A DNA stretch of 64,000 bases from NCBI GenBank assembly GCA_965228265.1, contig OZ245804.1:2480001-2544000 (forward strand). The letters are read 5' to 3'. How positions within the stretch are numbered: the stretch's first letter is position 1; each line of letters opens with the position of its first letter. A program made the position numbers and the translations under genes. Positions 33,019 to 41,802 of this stretch are shown here, one piece after another. Source of the stretch: GCA-2732755 sp965228265 (GTDB lineage: Bacteria > Planctomycetota > Phycisphaerae > Phycisphaerales > UBA1924). The notes under the pieces are model-generated. The model was not told where the DNA came from and ran no database searches. It worked only from the letters and a program-made list of their open reading frames with translations.

Positions 33019-34608
33019 TCAGTTCACGTGCTTCGGATCGAACGCGTCCTGCAGCGCGTCGGAGAGGATGTTGAAGGCGAGCACCAGCACGAACATGAAG
33101 AACGTCGCAGCGCCGATCTGCCAGAAGAAGCCCTGCACCACCTCCGCCTTGGCCTGGCTGATCATGATGCCCCAGCTGGCACCCGAGCCGAGCGGGAGCC
33201 CAAGACCCAGGAACGTCAGGATGACCTCGCCCTTGATCGCGCCGATGAAGAGGAGCGAGAAGTTGATGAACATGAGGTGGAGCGTGTTGGGCAGAATGTG
33301 CCGCATCAGGATGTAGAAACGACCGAACCCGATCGCCGTCGCGGCCTGCACGTACTCGAGCTCTTTGATCTTGAGCGCCTCGCCTCGAATGACACGGCAC
33401 GGCCCGATCCAGTACGTCATCGCAAACGCGAAGTACAGCGAAGGCAGCCCTCGGAAACCAGCCAATGCGTCCGACAGGAACATGAAGCTCAGCACCGCGA
33501 GCAGGACGAGCTGAGGGATCGAACTGAACGTCGAGTAGAGCCACGCGACCAGATGGTCGACCCAGCCTCCGAAGAACGCGGCCGCGGCACCGAGGATGCT
33601 ACCGAACAGCACAGCCGTGAACCCGACAACCACGCCCACCTGAATCGCGATCTTGGACGAGTACAGCGTGCGGAGCAGGATCGAACGCCCCTGTCGATCG
33701 GTGCCGAGGAGCTGCCGAAACTTGAACGCCATCCCGGCAAAGCCGGTCGGCTCCGGATACAGCCGCTCGATGACCTTCTCGGCCTGCGCGACGTACTCCA
33801 TCGCGCCGCCCTGAATCTCATCGACGGCCTTGCCAGCAGCGGTACGGATCTCGCTTAGCAATTCATCGACCTCGGGCGACTCGCCCTCGGGGTCCATGTA
33901 TGCGATCGACGCCTCATCGAGTCGATCGAAGATGTCATCACTGAACGCAGTCGAATCGGGTGAATAGGCCTGGTAGTCCTCGATCGCGTAGCGGACATCC
34001 TCGAGCGCGAAGCCGACGTTCTCACGCAGGAACGCGGGATCCTCACCATCGGGCGGGCTTGCCAGCGTGCTCAGCGCTGTTTCAACGTCGTCGATCTCGA
34101 TCTCAACAGTCTCGGCCGAGCTCTTGGCGCCGCGGACCGAGTCCATGCTCTCGAAGATCGCGGTCACCTCGTTGACCATCTCGCGGATCTCGGTGTAATC
34201 CACATCCGCGAGATCGCGCTCCATCACACGCGCGTCGTCGAGCACCTCCTGGATGCTCTCGGGCGAGATGTCCGGGATGGACTCGATCGTCTCGACGGCG
34301 GTTTTGGCCTTGATGTAGTAGAAATCGACGCCGTCAGCTCTGCCGTTCTCGCCCCAGGGCCTTCCAAGCCCGCTCAGGTTGGGCGGCCCAACCTCGAGCA
34401 GCATGCGCTTGGGCAGGAACGTGCTCATCACGGGCACGCGGTACAGGTCGTACGCGCCCGTCTTCTTGCCCACCCAGAGCAGCGCGTCCATCGCCATCAT
34501 CCAGAACGCGCCCAGGAAGAACACGCCGATGACACCGAGCGAAAGCATCGCAAGCTTGTTGCGGCGGAACTTGCCCGCGCCACGCGATCGAAGCAGTCTC
34601 TTGATCAT
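33019..34608 (-). CDS. Peptide ABC transporter permease (DppC-like) with large insertion
   Basis: A 529-residue permease; DppC/OppC proteins are usually near 300. The first helix is at about 20-42. A soluble, acidic, helix-rich stretch follows at about 50-290, and then the normal permease core starts with LGTDRQGRSILLRTLYSSK (301-319). The EAA loop is intact (GEALKIKELEYVQAATAIGFG). The extra ~200 residues would sit in the periplasm between helix 1 and helix 2 if the topology is standard. The gene overlaps the DppB-like gene by 4 bp. The insertion contains many Glu/Asp and Ile/Val/Ala heptad-like runs. Confidence 0.9.
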   Translation of the reverse strand: MIKRLLRSRGAGKFRRNKLAMLSLGVIGVFFLGAFWMMAMDALLWVGKKTGAYDLYRVPVMSTFLPKRMLLEVGPPNLSGLGRPWGENGRADGVDFYYIKAKTAVETIESIPDISPESIQEVLDDARVMERDLADVDYTEIREMVNEVTAIFESMDSVRGAKSSAETVEIEIDDVETALSTLASPPDGEDPAFLRENVGFALEDVRYAIEDYQAYSPDSTAFSDDIFDRLDEASIAYMDPEGESPEVDELLSEIRTAAGKAVDEIQGGAMEYVAQAEKVIERLYPEPTGFAGMAFKFRQLLGTDRQGRSILLRTLYSSKIAIQVGVVVGFTAVLFGSILGAAAAFFGGWVDHLVAWLYSTFSSIPQLVLLAVLSFMFLSDALAGFRGLPSLYFAFAMTYWIGPCRVIRGEALKIKELEYVQAATAIGFGRFYILMRHILPNTLHLMFINFSLLFIGAIKGEVILTFLGLGLPLGSGASWGIMISQAKAEVVQGFFWQIGAATFFMFVLVLAFNILSDALQDAFDPKHVN

Positions 34609-35600
34609 GACAGCCTCACCCGCGGATCAACGATGGCATAGAGAACATCCGTCAGGATCACGGTCCCGATGACAACCGCGGCAAAGAGCGCCGACATGTA
34701 CTCGACGACCGGGAAGTCCTTGGCATTGATCGCCGTGATGAGCGCTCGGCCCATGCCCGGAATCCCGAAGTACACCTCGAGCAGGATCGAGCCGACAATC
34801 AGGAAGGGCAGGCTGATCATCACGCGGGTGACGATCGGGATCATCGCGTTCTTGAGCATGTGCACAAACATGATCTTGCGGTTCGTCGCGCCCTTGGCCC
34901 TGGCTGTCACGATGTAGTCCTTGCCCGTCTCTTCGACCATGACCGCCCTGTAGAACCGGGTGTCGTAGCCCATCGCGACGATGACGGAGATGAGCACAGG
35001 CAGGCCACAGAACTTGAGCCAGCTCGACACGGCCTGAATCGGCTTGCTGAACCAGTACTCGATCGACGAGAGCTGCGTGTCGTACCCCTCGACCTCAAAG
35101 GGCAGCACGCCCTTGCCGTTGGAGCCGAGTATGTACCCACCCAGATACTGCCCGATGATGATGTACACCAGGAAGCTGATACTCATCCCGAGCACGGCGA
35201 TCAGCATGAGCGTCTGATCGATCTTCTGTCCGCGGTAGAACGAACAGATCAGGCCGATGGTGATCGACAGAGCCGCCGTGAGAAAGAGTGAGGGCACCGT
35301 GATCATCGTCGTCGCGGGGACCGCGTTGGTGATGATGTCGGACACCTCGCGCTCCTGCTCCCATGAGCGGGCCGAGAAGTCGAGTGTCACCAGCTTCCCG
35401 ACGAACGAGAAGTACTGCACGATGAACGGGCGGTCGAGGCCCATGTTCTCGCGCTTCTGCTGGATCTGCTGCTCATCGGCGCTCTTGCCGAGGAACGCAT
35501 AGACAGGATCGTTCACCCTGAGCGCCAGCATCACGAACAGCAGGATGCCCAGGTAGACCGGGATGTTGTACAGCACTCGCCGAACGATGTACGCCCACAT
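34605..35600 (-). CDS. Peptide ABC transporter permease (DppB-like)
   Basis: A 331-residue inner-membrane permease of normal family length, partner of the DppC-like protein. It begins MWAYIVRRVLYNIPVYLGILLFVMLAL, typical of DppB. The EAA-type loop is in VEETGKDYIVTARAKGATNRKIMFVHMLKNAMIPIV, and it ends FYG-like (ILTDVLYAIVDPRVRL). A periplasmic region around 165-205 is somewhat expanded. It starts 41 bp after the binding-protein gene. Confidence 0.93.
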   Translation of the reverse strand: MWAYIVRRVLYNIPVYLGILLFVMLALRVNDPVYAFLGKSADEQQIQQKRENMGLDRPFIVQYFSFVGKLVTLDFSARSWEQEREVSDIITNAVPATTMITVPSLFLTAALSITIGLICSFYRGQKIDQTLMLIAVLGMSISFLVYIIIGQYLGGYILGSNGKGVLPFEVEGYDTQLSSIEYWFSKPIQAVSSWLKFCGLPVLISVIVAMGYDTRFYRAVMVEETGKDYIVTARAKGATNRKIMFVHMLKNAMIPIVTRVMISLPFLIVGSILLEVYFGIPGMGRALITAINAKDFPVVEYMSALFAAVVIGTVILTDVLYAIVDPRVRLS

Positions 35601-35641
35601 GCAGACGGGTCCTCCGAGAAGTCAGTCGGTGAGAGCTGACC

Positions 35642-37423
35642 TCACGGCCGCTTCGAATCATCCACATCCAGGAACTTGAACCACGACCAGTACCGCTCCG
35701 TGGGCTTGCAGTTCAGCAGCCACGGGTTGATCAGGTAGTAGCGTGTCCGCGCCATCGAACCGATGTACGGCGCGTCCTCGATGATCATGTCACGCATCTT
35801 GACGTAGAGCTCGGTCCGCTCCTCGCTCGGGGGCATCGTGCGGATCTTCTCGTACATCTCGTCGTACTCGGTACGCTTGTAGTTGTAGTGGTTGGAGCCG
35901 GGCGACTCGTTCGGGCCGTAGAACAGCGCGAGGTTGTTTTCGCCGTCGGGGTAATCGCTCGACCAGGCAAAGCCGAAGAGCGGCGCCTTCTTATTGTTGA
36001 CGAACTCGATCAGCGTCGAGAAGTCGACCAGGTTGGGCTCGATCACGATGCCCACGCGGGCAAGCTGACGCTTCATCAGCTCGACCTGCTCGGGGTTGTT
36101 CGCACCGCCGCTGGTGTAGAACTTGATCGGGGGAAGCCCCTCGCCGTTGGGGTAGCCGGCCTCAGCGAGCTTCTGACGAGCCAGTTCGAGGTTCGGGCCG
36201 CGGTAGCTGACCGGCGCGCGCCCGCCCTCCGGGTGACCATCGAGGCCGGGAGGAATCGGGCCGTCGTACTGGACGGTGTTGCCCTGGTAGAACGTTGTGC
36301 TGAACTCATCAAGGTTCATCGCCAGATTGATCGCCTGACGCAGCGCCTTCTTCTCCGGGGTGTACCCACCCACGAGCGGGTCTTCCATGTTGAAGCCGCG
36401 GAAGATGAAATCGAGCAGCGCGTTGTTGTGAGCTCGAATGCCCTTGCGACGCATATCCGGCTTGAGTCGCTTCGTGCGGGCATCGAACGCCTGCTCGAAG
36501 TACTCGGCGGGGACCTCCGTGTAACCGATCGTGCCCTCGCTGAAGCGGAGCCACATCGGCTGATCCTCGACGAACATGCGGAACTCGAGCTTGTCGAGGA
36601 AAGGCACACGCTGACCCGCAGCACGGTGCAGGCGGTTCCGGCGGTCCTCGCTCGTCCACTCTTCCTCAGCCGGGTAGTACACCTCGTGGTAGTTCGGATT
36701 CCGAACGAGCTTCAGGTGCTTCTTGGGGATGAAGTCCTCGAGAAGGAAGGGCCCCGTGCCCACCGGGTTGAAGCTGAAGTCATCGCCGTACATCTCGACG
36801 GCCTCGCGCGGCACGATCGAGGTCTGGAACATACTCAGGACATACAGGAATCGATACACCGGCTCGACGAGCACGATCTCGAACTCGTGATCGCTGATCT
36901 TGCGGAAACCCTGCACCGGATCGTCGTAGCTGAAGTTGTCCGAACCGACGTACTTGTCCTTGTACTCGTTGAAACCGAGGATCGTGTTGTCGATCAGCCA
37001 CCAGTTCTCGTATTCGTACTTCGGGTCAGCAAGACGACGGATCGAATAGAACACGTCCTCGGCGACCATCTCGCGGCCCTTGCCGCCGGGGAAGCAATCG
37101 TCGTCGTGGAACATCACGCCCGGCTTGAGCTTGAAGTTCCAGGTCAGACCGCCGTCGGGAGACGTCGGCATCTCCGTCAGCAGCAGCGGCTCCATCTGCA
37201 TCGGATCGGAGTACTTGCTGATCAGCAGTGTCTCGTAGATCTGCGAGCACGCCATGTTGTCGTACGTGGTCGAGCCCTTCGCAGGGTCGAGGTTCTTCGG
37301 GCCATCAGTTCTGATGGGCAGAATGGCCGACTTCGTACCGCTCTGGGCAGCTGCTGGCGCCGAGAGAACAAGCACCGCAAGCAGCGTGGTCAGATGTGTA
37401 ATGATTCGACTTGGCTTCAACAT
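35642..37423 (-). CDS. Peptide/solute-binding protein, family 5 (SBP_bac_5)
   Basis: A 593-residue exported binding protein that captures peptides or related solutes for the importer encoded downstream. It has a signal peptide at residues 1-27 (LLAVLVLSAPAAAQ, no lipobox cysteine). GPKNLDPAKGSTTYD opens the mature domain, followed by LTWNFKLKPGVMFHDD, VGTGPFLLEDFIP and a C-terminal lobe with RTELYVKMRDMIIEDAPYI. All are family features. The ATG at 37423 has GGAGG with a 7-base gap; an upstream TTG is less likely. It is first in the five-gene operon. Substrate specificity is not visible. Confidence 0.93.
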   Translation of the reverse strand: MLKPSRIITHLTTLLAVLVLSAPAAAQSGTKSAILPIRTDGPKNLDPAKGSTTYDNMACSQIYETLLISKYSDPMQMEPLLLTEMPTSPDGGLTWNFKLKPGVMFHDDDCFPGGKGREMVAEDVFYSIRRLADPKYEYENWWLIDNTILGFNEYKDKYVGSDNFSYDDPVQGFRKISDHEFEIVLVEPVYRFLYVLSMFQTSIVPREAVEMYGDDFSFNPVGTGPFLLEDFIPKKHLKLVRNPNYHEVYYPAEEEWTSEDRRNRLHRAAGQRVPFLDKLEFRMFVEDQPMWLRFSEGTIGYTEVPAEYFEQAFDARTKRLKPDMRRKGIRAHNNALLDFIFRGFNMEDPLVGGYTPEKKALRQAINLAMNLDEFSTTFYQGNTVQYDGPIPPGLDGHPEGGRAPVSYRGPNLELARQKLAEAGYPNGEGLPPIKFYTSGGANNPEQVELMKRQLARVGIVIEPNLVDFSTLIEFVNNKKAPLFGFAWSSDYPDGENNLALFYGPNESPGSNHYNYKRTEYDEMYEKIRTMPPSEERTELYVKMRDMIIEDAPYIGSMARTRYYLINPWLLNCKPTERYWSWFKFLDVDDSKRP

Positions 37424-37497
37424 GAAGATGCCTCCGCGATACAAGGAAATGCCGACCCATAGAACCGCGACGAAACGCGACAGGCCGGCCGTCGAGT

Positions 37498-40400
37498 TTA
37501 GCGTTGCCGACTCGGAGCCTCAATGCTCGCCGGCGCCTCTTCTGACCGCCCCGCGTACTCGATGAGCCTCGCGAGATCGACCGAATCGAGCCCAAGCGGG
37601 CGGATCGATTCGATAAGGCCCTTACGGAACCTGACCGCCTCGGTCGGGGTCAGACCGAGCGCCTCTGAGCCGCTCGTGATCGCCGAGACGAGCTGAAGCG
37701 CCCGCCAGGCATCGGCGTTGGCCGTGCGCAGATCCGAGTACAGCGCGAAGTGCTGCGGGTCGATGAACTCCTCACCCGACGCCCGCTTGTACTGGTCAGT
37801 CGCCACCCCGAGTACCGAACGCACGCGCGCCAGCACCTCTTCACGGTCCGTGTCGTCCACGCCCACCGCCTCGGCCAGTTCGCTCCAGGCGCTGCGGAAT
37901 CGCTGCACGCCATCCGGGTCCAACCTTGCCGAAGCGATCCGGAAATCACCCACGCCGGGCTTGGGGCTCTCAGCGAGATCCACATGCCAGATCACGCCGT
38001 CGCGCGCCCACTTCCGCTCCTGCGCAGAAGTCCGACGCAACAGAATCCCGCCCTGATCTCCCTGCGCCAACTCACCCGACTCCGGGTTGGGTTCAAAGAT
38101 CGCCTCGGCGGTGTTGTACGTATCAGCATTCTCTCGGAACTCGTTGGGCAACCCCTCAGCGAGCGGCACCGTCGTCGAACCCGTCGAGCGAGCATCGAGC
38201 ACCGTCGTCTCATCGGTGATCGCGCCCCCACCCGTGCCTTCGCGACGGTTGAAGTAGAGCGATTCGATGCCGAACGTGTTTGAAGCGCGCGTCTGCACGC
38301 CGTTGACCTTCGCGTTCCCCGTCGGGTCGGCGATCTCGGGCATCGGGCCTGAACCGATCACACGCACGTCGGGCGAATCGATAGTCACCGAAACACCAGA
38401 GACAATGTCCACCCCGCGATCCGTACGCCCGCTCGCATCGAGCAGCACCTCCGGATCTTGCGATGCATCAACCTCGAAGATGTCACCGGCCAAGCGGGTC
38501 AGGATGTCGATCCGCGGCGCGTTGACACGCATCGCACCCGACGAAGTCAGGTCGCCGATCGTCACAACCCCCGAGAGCGATTCGATCAGCAGCGACCCTA
38601 GAGCCGTCAGCTTCTCGTTCTGCCCCATGGTCAGGTCACCGGTCGTGCGGATCGTGTAGAGACGATCGGTGACGGGCTCGCCGTCCTCGTCGAACTCGGC
38701 CATCACCACGCTGGCGACCTGCGGCACGACGGACTGCCCATCGCCGAGTGTCAGCGATGCCAGGCTCTCAGCCGCGCCCACATTCGATGCAAAGCGGATC
38801 ACCGGGATATCGCTGCCAGCCGTGCCGGGACCGGCCGCGATCGTGACATCCGCGGGCCCGTTGAGCGGACCGTTGAAAATCACATCCCCGCCCGTCGAGC
38901 GGAAGCTCTTGTCGCCCGCAGCCATCTCGATCCGATCCCGCCCGACCATCTCCCCGAGCACCAGATCGCCCGCGGTCTCGATGTTCTGCGCACCGCCGTC
39001 GAAACGCACCCCGCCGTTGACGGTCAGTGCATCGAGAATCAGGCTGCGCTCAAAGCTCGCAAAGCCCTCACCCGTGTCAACGGTCAGGCTCCCCGCGCCG
39101 CCGACCAGGTTCTGAAAGCGGACAACGCCGCCATCGGACGCGACCAGTGCGTCATTCTCGATCGTGACTCGGCCATCGAAGCTGATCTCGCCGCCGCTGC
39201 TCGTCAGGAAATCCGGCAGGAAGATGCGCTCGCCCACGTAGACCTGGTCGCCCACGGTCGTGATCTCGGGCAGCGTGAAGACGTCACCGATCAGCGTGAA
39301 ACTCTCAAGCGGGGTGTTGGCACCGATCACGTTTGTGTACGAGAACGCGCCCGAGTTCCCCATGCCGTCGGTCAGATCAATCCGGAGCGAACCCGAACCA
39401 TCGATCGGCACGATTCGCAGATCAAGGTTCTGACCGTTCGTCACGATCGCCGCATCGTCAGACGCCACCACGATGTTGTCGACGCGGAAGAGTTCGGGCG
39501 ACTCGTTGAACTGCATCGAGCCCGTCAGACGGAGTTCCGACCCGACCACCACAAAGCGTCCGAGCGGCGTCCCGACGCCGAGATCACCAAGTTCGATCAG
39601 GCCAGAGGCATCGCCCGTGTCCGTCTCGGTGTTGATGATCAACTCCTGAACTCCCGCGTTCATCGCGCGGATGTTCGTGCCGCTCAGGATGACATCGCCG
39701 CCGGCAGCGTCACGGATGAGTCGATCGGTATCGATCCGCACATCGCCCGCAAGCGTCACCACTTCGCAATCGCTCAGATCAAGCCGACCGCCCAGCGCAT
39801 CGGGATCGTTGTCGAGATTGATATCGCCGAGCAGAATGAGTTCGTCGGTCGCGGTCACCTCGAGCGCCGAGAGGAAATTGATCTCGGGCAGTGTGATCGT
39901 GCTCGCAACAAACCGCAGCCCGCCCGGCCCCTCGATGCTGGTCGACGGATCGATCAGGATCGCAAACGCGTCCGTCCCATCGAACGCACCGATCGTGGTG
40001 ATCTCAGACATCTGCGTCGCGCGAATCGTCGAGAGATTCGTCAGGTCGAGAGCCGTCCGTGAGAAGATCGACCCCGTCACGCCGAGTGTGTCCGTATCGA
40101 TCGAGATCGATCCCGCGTCCACGTCGTCCAGGGTGACTATCCGTGTAGCGCCGGTGCTCTGGATATCGAGGTTGCCGATGTTTGCAAGCTGACGAACGAC
40201 GCGGATCTCGTCACCGGCCTCGAGCGTCAGGTCACCACCGGCCGTGTCCACGGAGGGCAACTGCAGCGCCTCGCCTGCACGAATGACCAGGTTCCCCCCG
40301 TTGGTCGTAATCGGACTCGTCCCGATCATCGCGAAGTTGCCGCCGGCGTCGAAGGTGAACGTGTTGCCCTCGGAAACCGTGAGCGCCAGCGAGCCGTCGG

Positions 40401-41787
40401 CGAGGTTGCCGATCGCGATGTTGCCCGTCGCGGCGATCAGGATGTCCGTGTCATCGAGCGCCTCGATCGTGCCATCAGAAATCTGGACATCCATCCCCAT
40501 GGCGTCGCTGGCCGGGAGCTGGTTGTCATCGAGCAGCATGTCGTCGGCACCATCACCCGCCTCGCCGCTGACGATCGTGATGTTCTCGGGATCGAGCAGC
40601 AGGAGCCCGTTCTTGCCGAAAGGCGCAGACGTATTCACCTGGCCGTAGAAGCCGAGCCAGCCCGCACTGGACACCTCGACGAGCCCGCCGTTGCCGCTCG
40701 TCGCGCCGCCGCGCGCCGAGGCGCGGCCGGTAAACAGCGTCGCGTCATCCGACCACATCACAATCTCGCCGCCGTCACCGTTCTCGACCGCGTCGGCTCT
40801 GAGCGTGGTCTGACGGTTGACGTTCAGTCGGCTCGCGTGCGCAATCGTCGGATCGTTGCCCTGGAACCCGCCGCCGATATGGATCTGCCCGCCGCCCGCA
40901 GCGCCGCTGGCGTCGATATCAGCACCTAGGACCGCCACACCATCGCCCGTGATGACGACCTGGCCGCCCATCCGGCCCGGAGCCGTGTCGGAAACATCAA
41001 TCGAGCCCGCGACCGTGACGACCGAGCCTTCACCGCCTCGCATATCAACCGCTTTCGCACGCACGGACGAATCCGGCCCGATAGCGATCGAGAACATATC
41101 GCCCGCGCCGACCATCACCTTGCCGCCGGCCGCGTCGATCGTGCCCCGCTGCTGAACCTCGCCCGTGTTGGCGCCGTCCGAGCTTGCGCTCACGAAGACA
41201 TGGCCGTCATGCTCACCCACGAGCACGCGGTCGCCCACACTCATCGTGACAAGACCCTCCGGCGCGACAATCGCGCCGAGGTTCGTGACACGTCGGCCCG
41301 CAAGATGCACCTCGCCGGCCCGTATCTCGCCGTGGTTCTCGACCGCACCGGTCATGTTCGTGAACCGATCGATCCCGCCCAGGAAGTCCGCGTCCGTCAT
41401 CTGGCCCGCAGCCGCGTGGATCGCGCCCACATCCACAATCGCCCGGCTGCCGAAGTACACGCCCTGTTCGTTGACGATGTACACCCGGCCGTTCGAGATC
41501 AACGAGCCGTCGATCCGCGTCGGGTCCTGCCCGAGCACTCGGTTGAGCACCCTCGCGTCGGCACCCGGCTGTACGAAACGAACCGTCTCGCCCGCGCCGA
41601 TGTTGAACGACTGGTAGTTGATGATGGTGTTGTCGGCCGCCGTGATCTCGGTCAGGCTGCCGGACCGGGAGAAGCTCGCCTGCCCCGCGACCACCTCTTC
41701 GCCAACGGGCTGGCCCGCCGCCGTCCCGGCAATCAGTGCCAGAATCAGAGGACGCGCGGTCGTACGTGCCATGTTCGAACGGATCAT
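37498..41787 (-). CDS. Two-partner secretion exoprotein (TpsA, filamentous haemagglutinin-like)
   Basis: A 1429-residue exported protein. After a signal peptide (about 1-25) comes a TPS domain (about 30-270) with INYQSFNIGAGETVRFVQP, DGSLISNGRVYIVNEQGVYFG and DVGAIHAAAGQM, the features recognised by TpsB partners. The middle ~900 residues are beta-helix-like repeats rich in Gly, Asp, Thr, Ile and Val (for example GGNLVIRAGEALQL, GGDLTLEAGDEI). The last ~200 residues are helical and charged, ending SIEAPSRQR. The ATG has AGGAG 6 bases upstream and lies 15 bp after the tpsB stop. It may be an adhesin, but the binding target is unknown. Confidence 0.88.
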   Translation of the reverse strand: MIRSNMARTTARPLILALIAGTAAGQPVGEEVVAGQASFSRSGSLTEITAADNTIINYQSFNIGAGETVRFVQPGADARVLNRVLGQDPTRIDGSLISNGRVYIVNEQGVYFGSRAIVDVGAIHAAAGQMTDADFLGGIDRFTNMTGAVENHGEIRAGEVHLAGRRVTNLGAIVAPEGLVTMSVGDRVLVGEHDGHVFVSASSDGANTGEVQQRGTIDAAGGKVMVGAGDMFSIAIGPDSSVRAKAVDMRGGEGSVVTVAGSIDVSDTAPGRMGGQVVITGDGVAVLGADIDASGAAGGGQIHIGGGFQGNDPTIAHASRLNVNRQTTLRADAVENGDGGEIVMWSDDATLFTGRASARGGATSGNGGLVEVSSAGWLGFYGQVNTSAPFGKNGLLLLDPENITIVSGEAGDGADDMLLDDNQLPASDAMGMDVQISDGTIEALDDTDILIAATGNIAIGNLADGSLALTVSEGNTFTFDAGGNFAMIGTSPITTNGGNLVIRAGEALQLPSVDTAGGDLTLEAGDEIRVVRQLANIGNLDIQSTGATRIVTLDDVDAGSISIDTDTLGVTGSIFSRTALDLTNLSTIRATQMSEITTIGAFDGTDAFAILIDPSTSIEGPGGLRFVASTITLPEINFLSALEVTATDELILLGDINLDNDPDALGGRLDLSDCEVVTLAGDVRIDTDRLIRDAAGGDVILSGTNIRAMNAGVQELIINTETDTGDASGLIELGDLGVGTPLGRFVVVGSELRLTGSMQFNESPELFRVDNIVVASDDAAIVTNGQNLDLRIVPIDGSGSLRIDLTDGMGNSGAFSYTNVIGANTPLESFTLIGDVFTLPEITTVGDQVYVGERIFLPDFLTSSGGEISFDGRVTIENDALVASDGGVVRFQNLVGGAGSLTVDTGEGFASFERSLILDALTVNGGVRFDGGAQNIETAGDLVLGEMVGRDRIEMAAGDKSFRSTGGDVIFNGPLNGPADVTIAAGPGTAGSDIPVIRFASNVGAAESLASLTLGDGQSVVPQVASVVMAEFDEDGEPVTDRLYTIRTTGDLTMGQNEKLTALGSLLIESLSGVVTIGDLTSSGAMRVNAPRIDILTRLAGDIFEVDASQDPEVLLDASGRTDRGVDIVSGVSVTIDSPDVRVIGSGPMPEIADPTGNAKVNGVQTRASNTFGIESLYFNRREGTGGGAITDETTVLDARSTGSTTVPLAEGLPNEFRENADTYNTAEAIFEPNPESGELAQGDQGGILLRRTSAQERKWARDGVIWHVDLAESPKPGVGDFRIASARLDPDGVQRFRSAWSELAEAVGVDDTDREEVLARVRSVLGVATDQYKRASGEEFIDPQHFALYSDLRTANADAWRALQLVSAITSGSEALGLTPTEAVRFRKGLIESIRPLGLDSVDLARLIEYAGRSEEAPASIEAPSRQR

Positions 41788-41802
41788 CGGCTTCTCCTGA
41801 AA

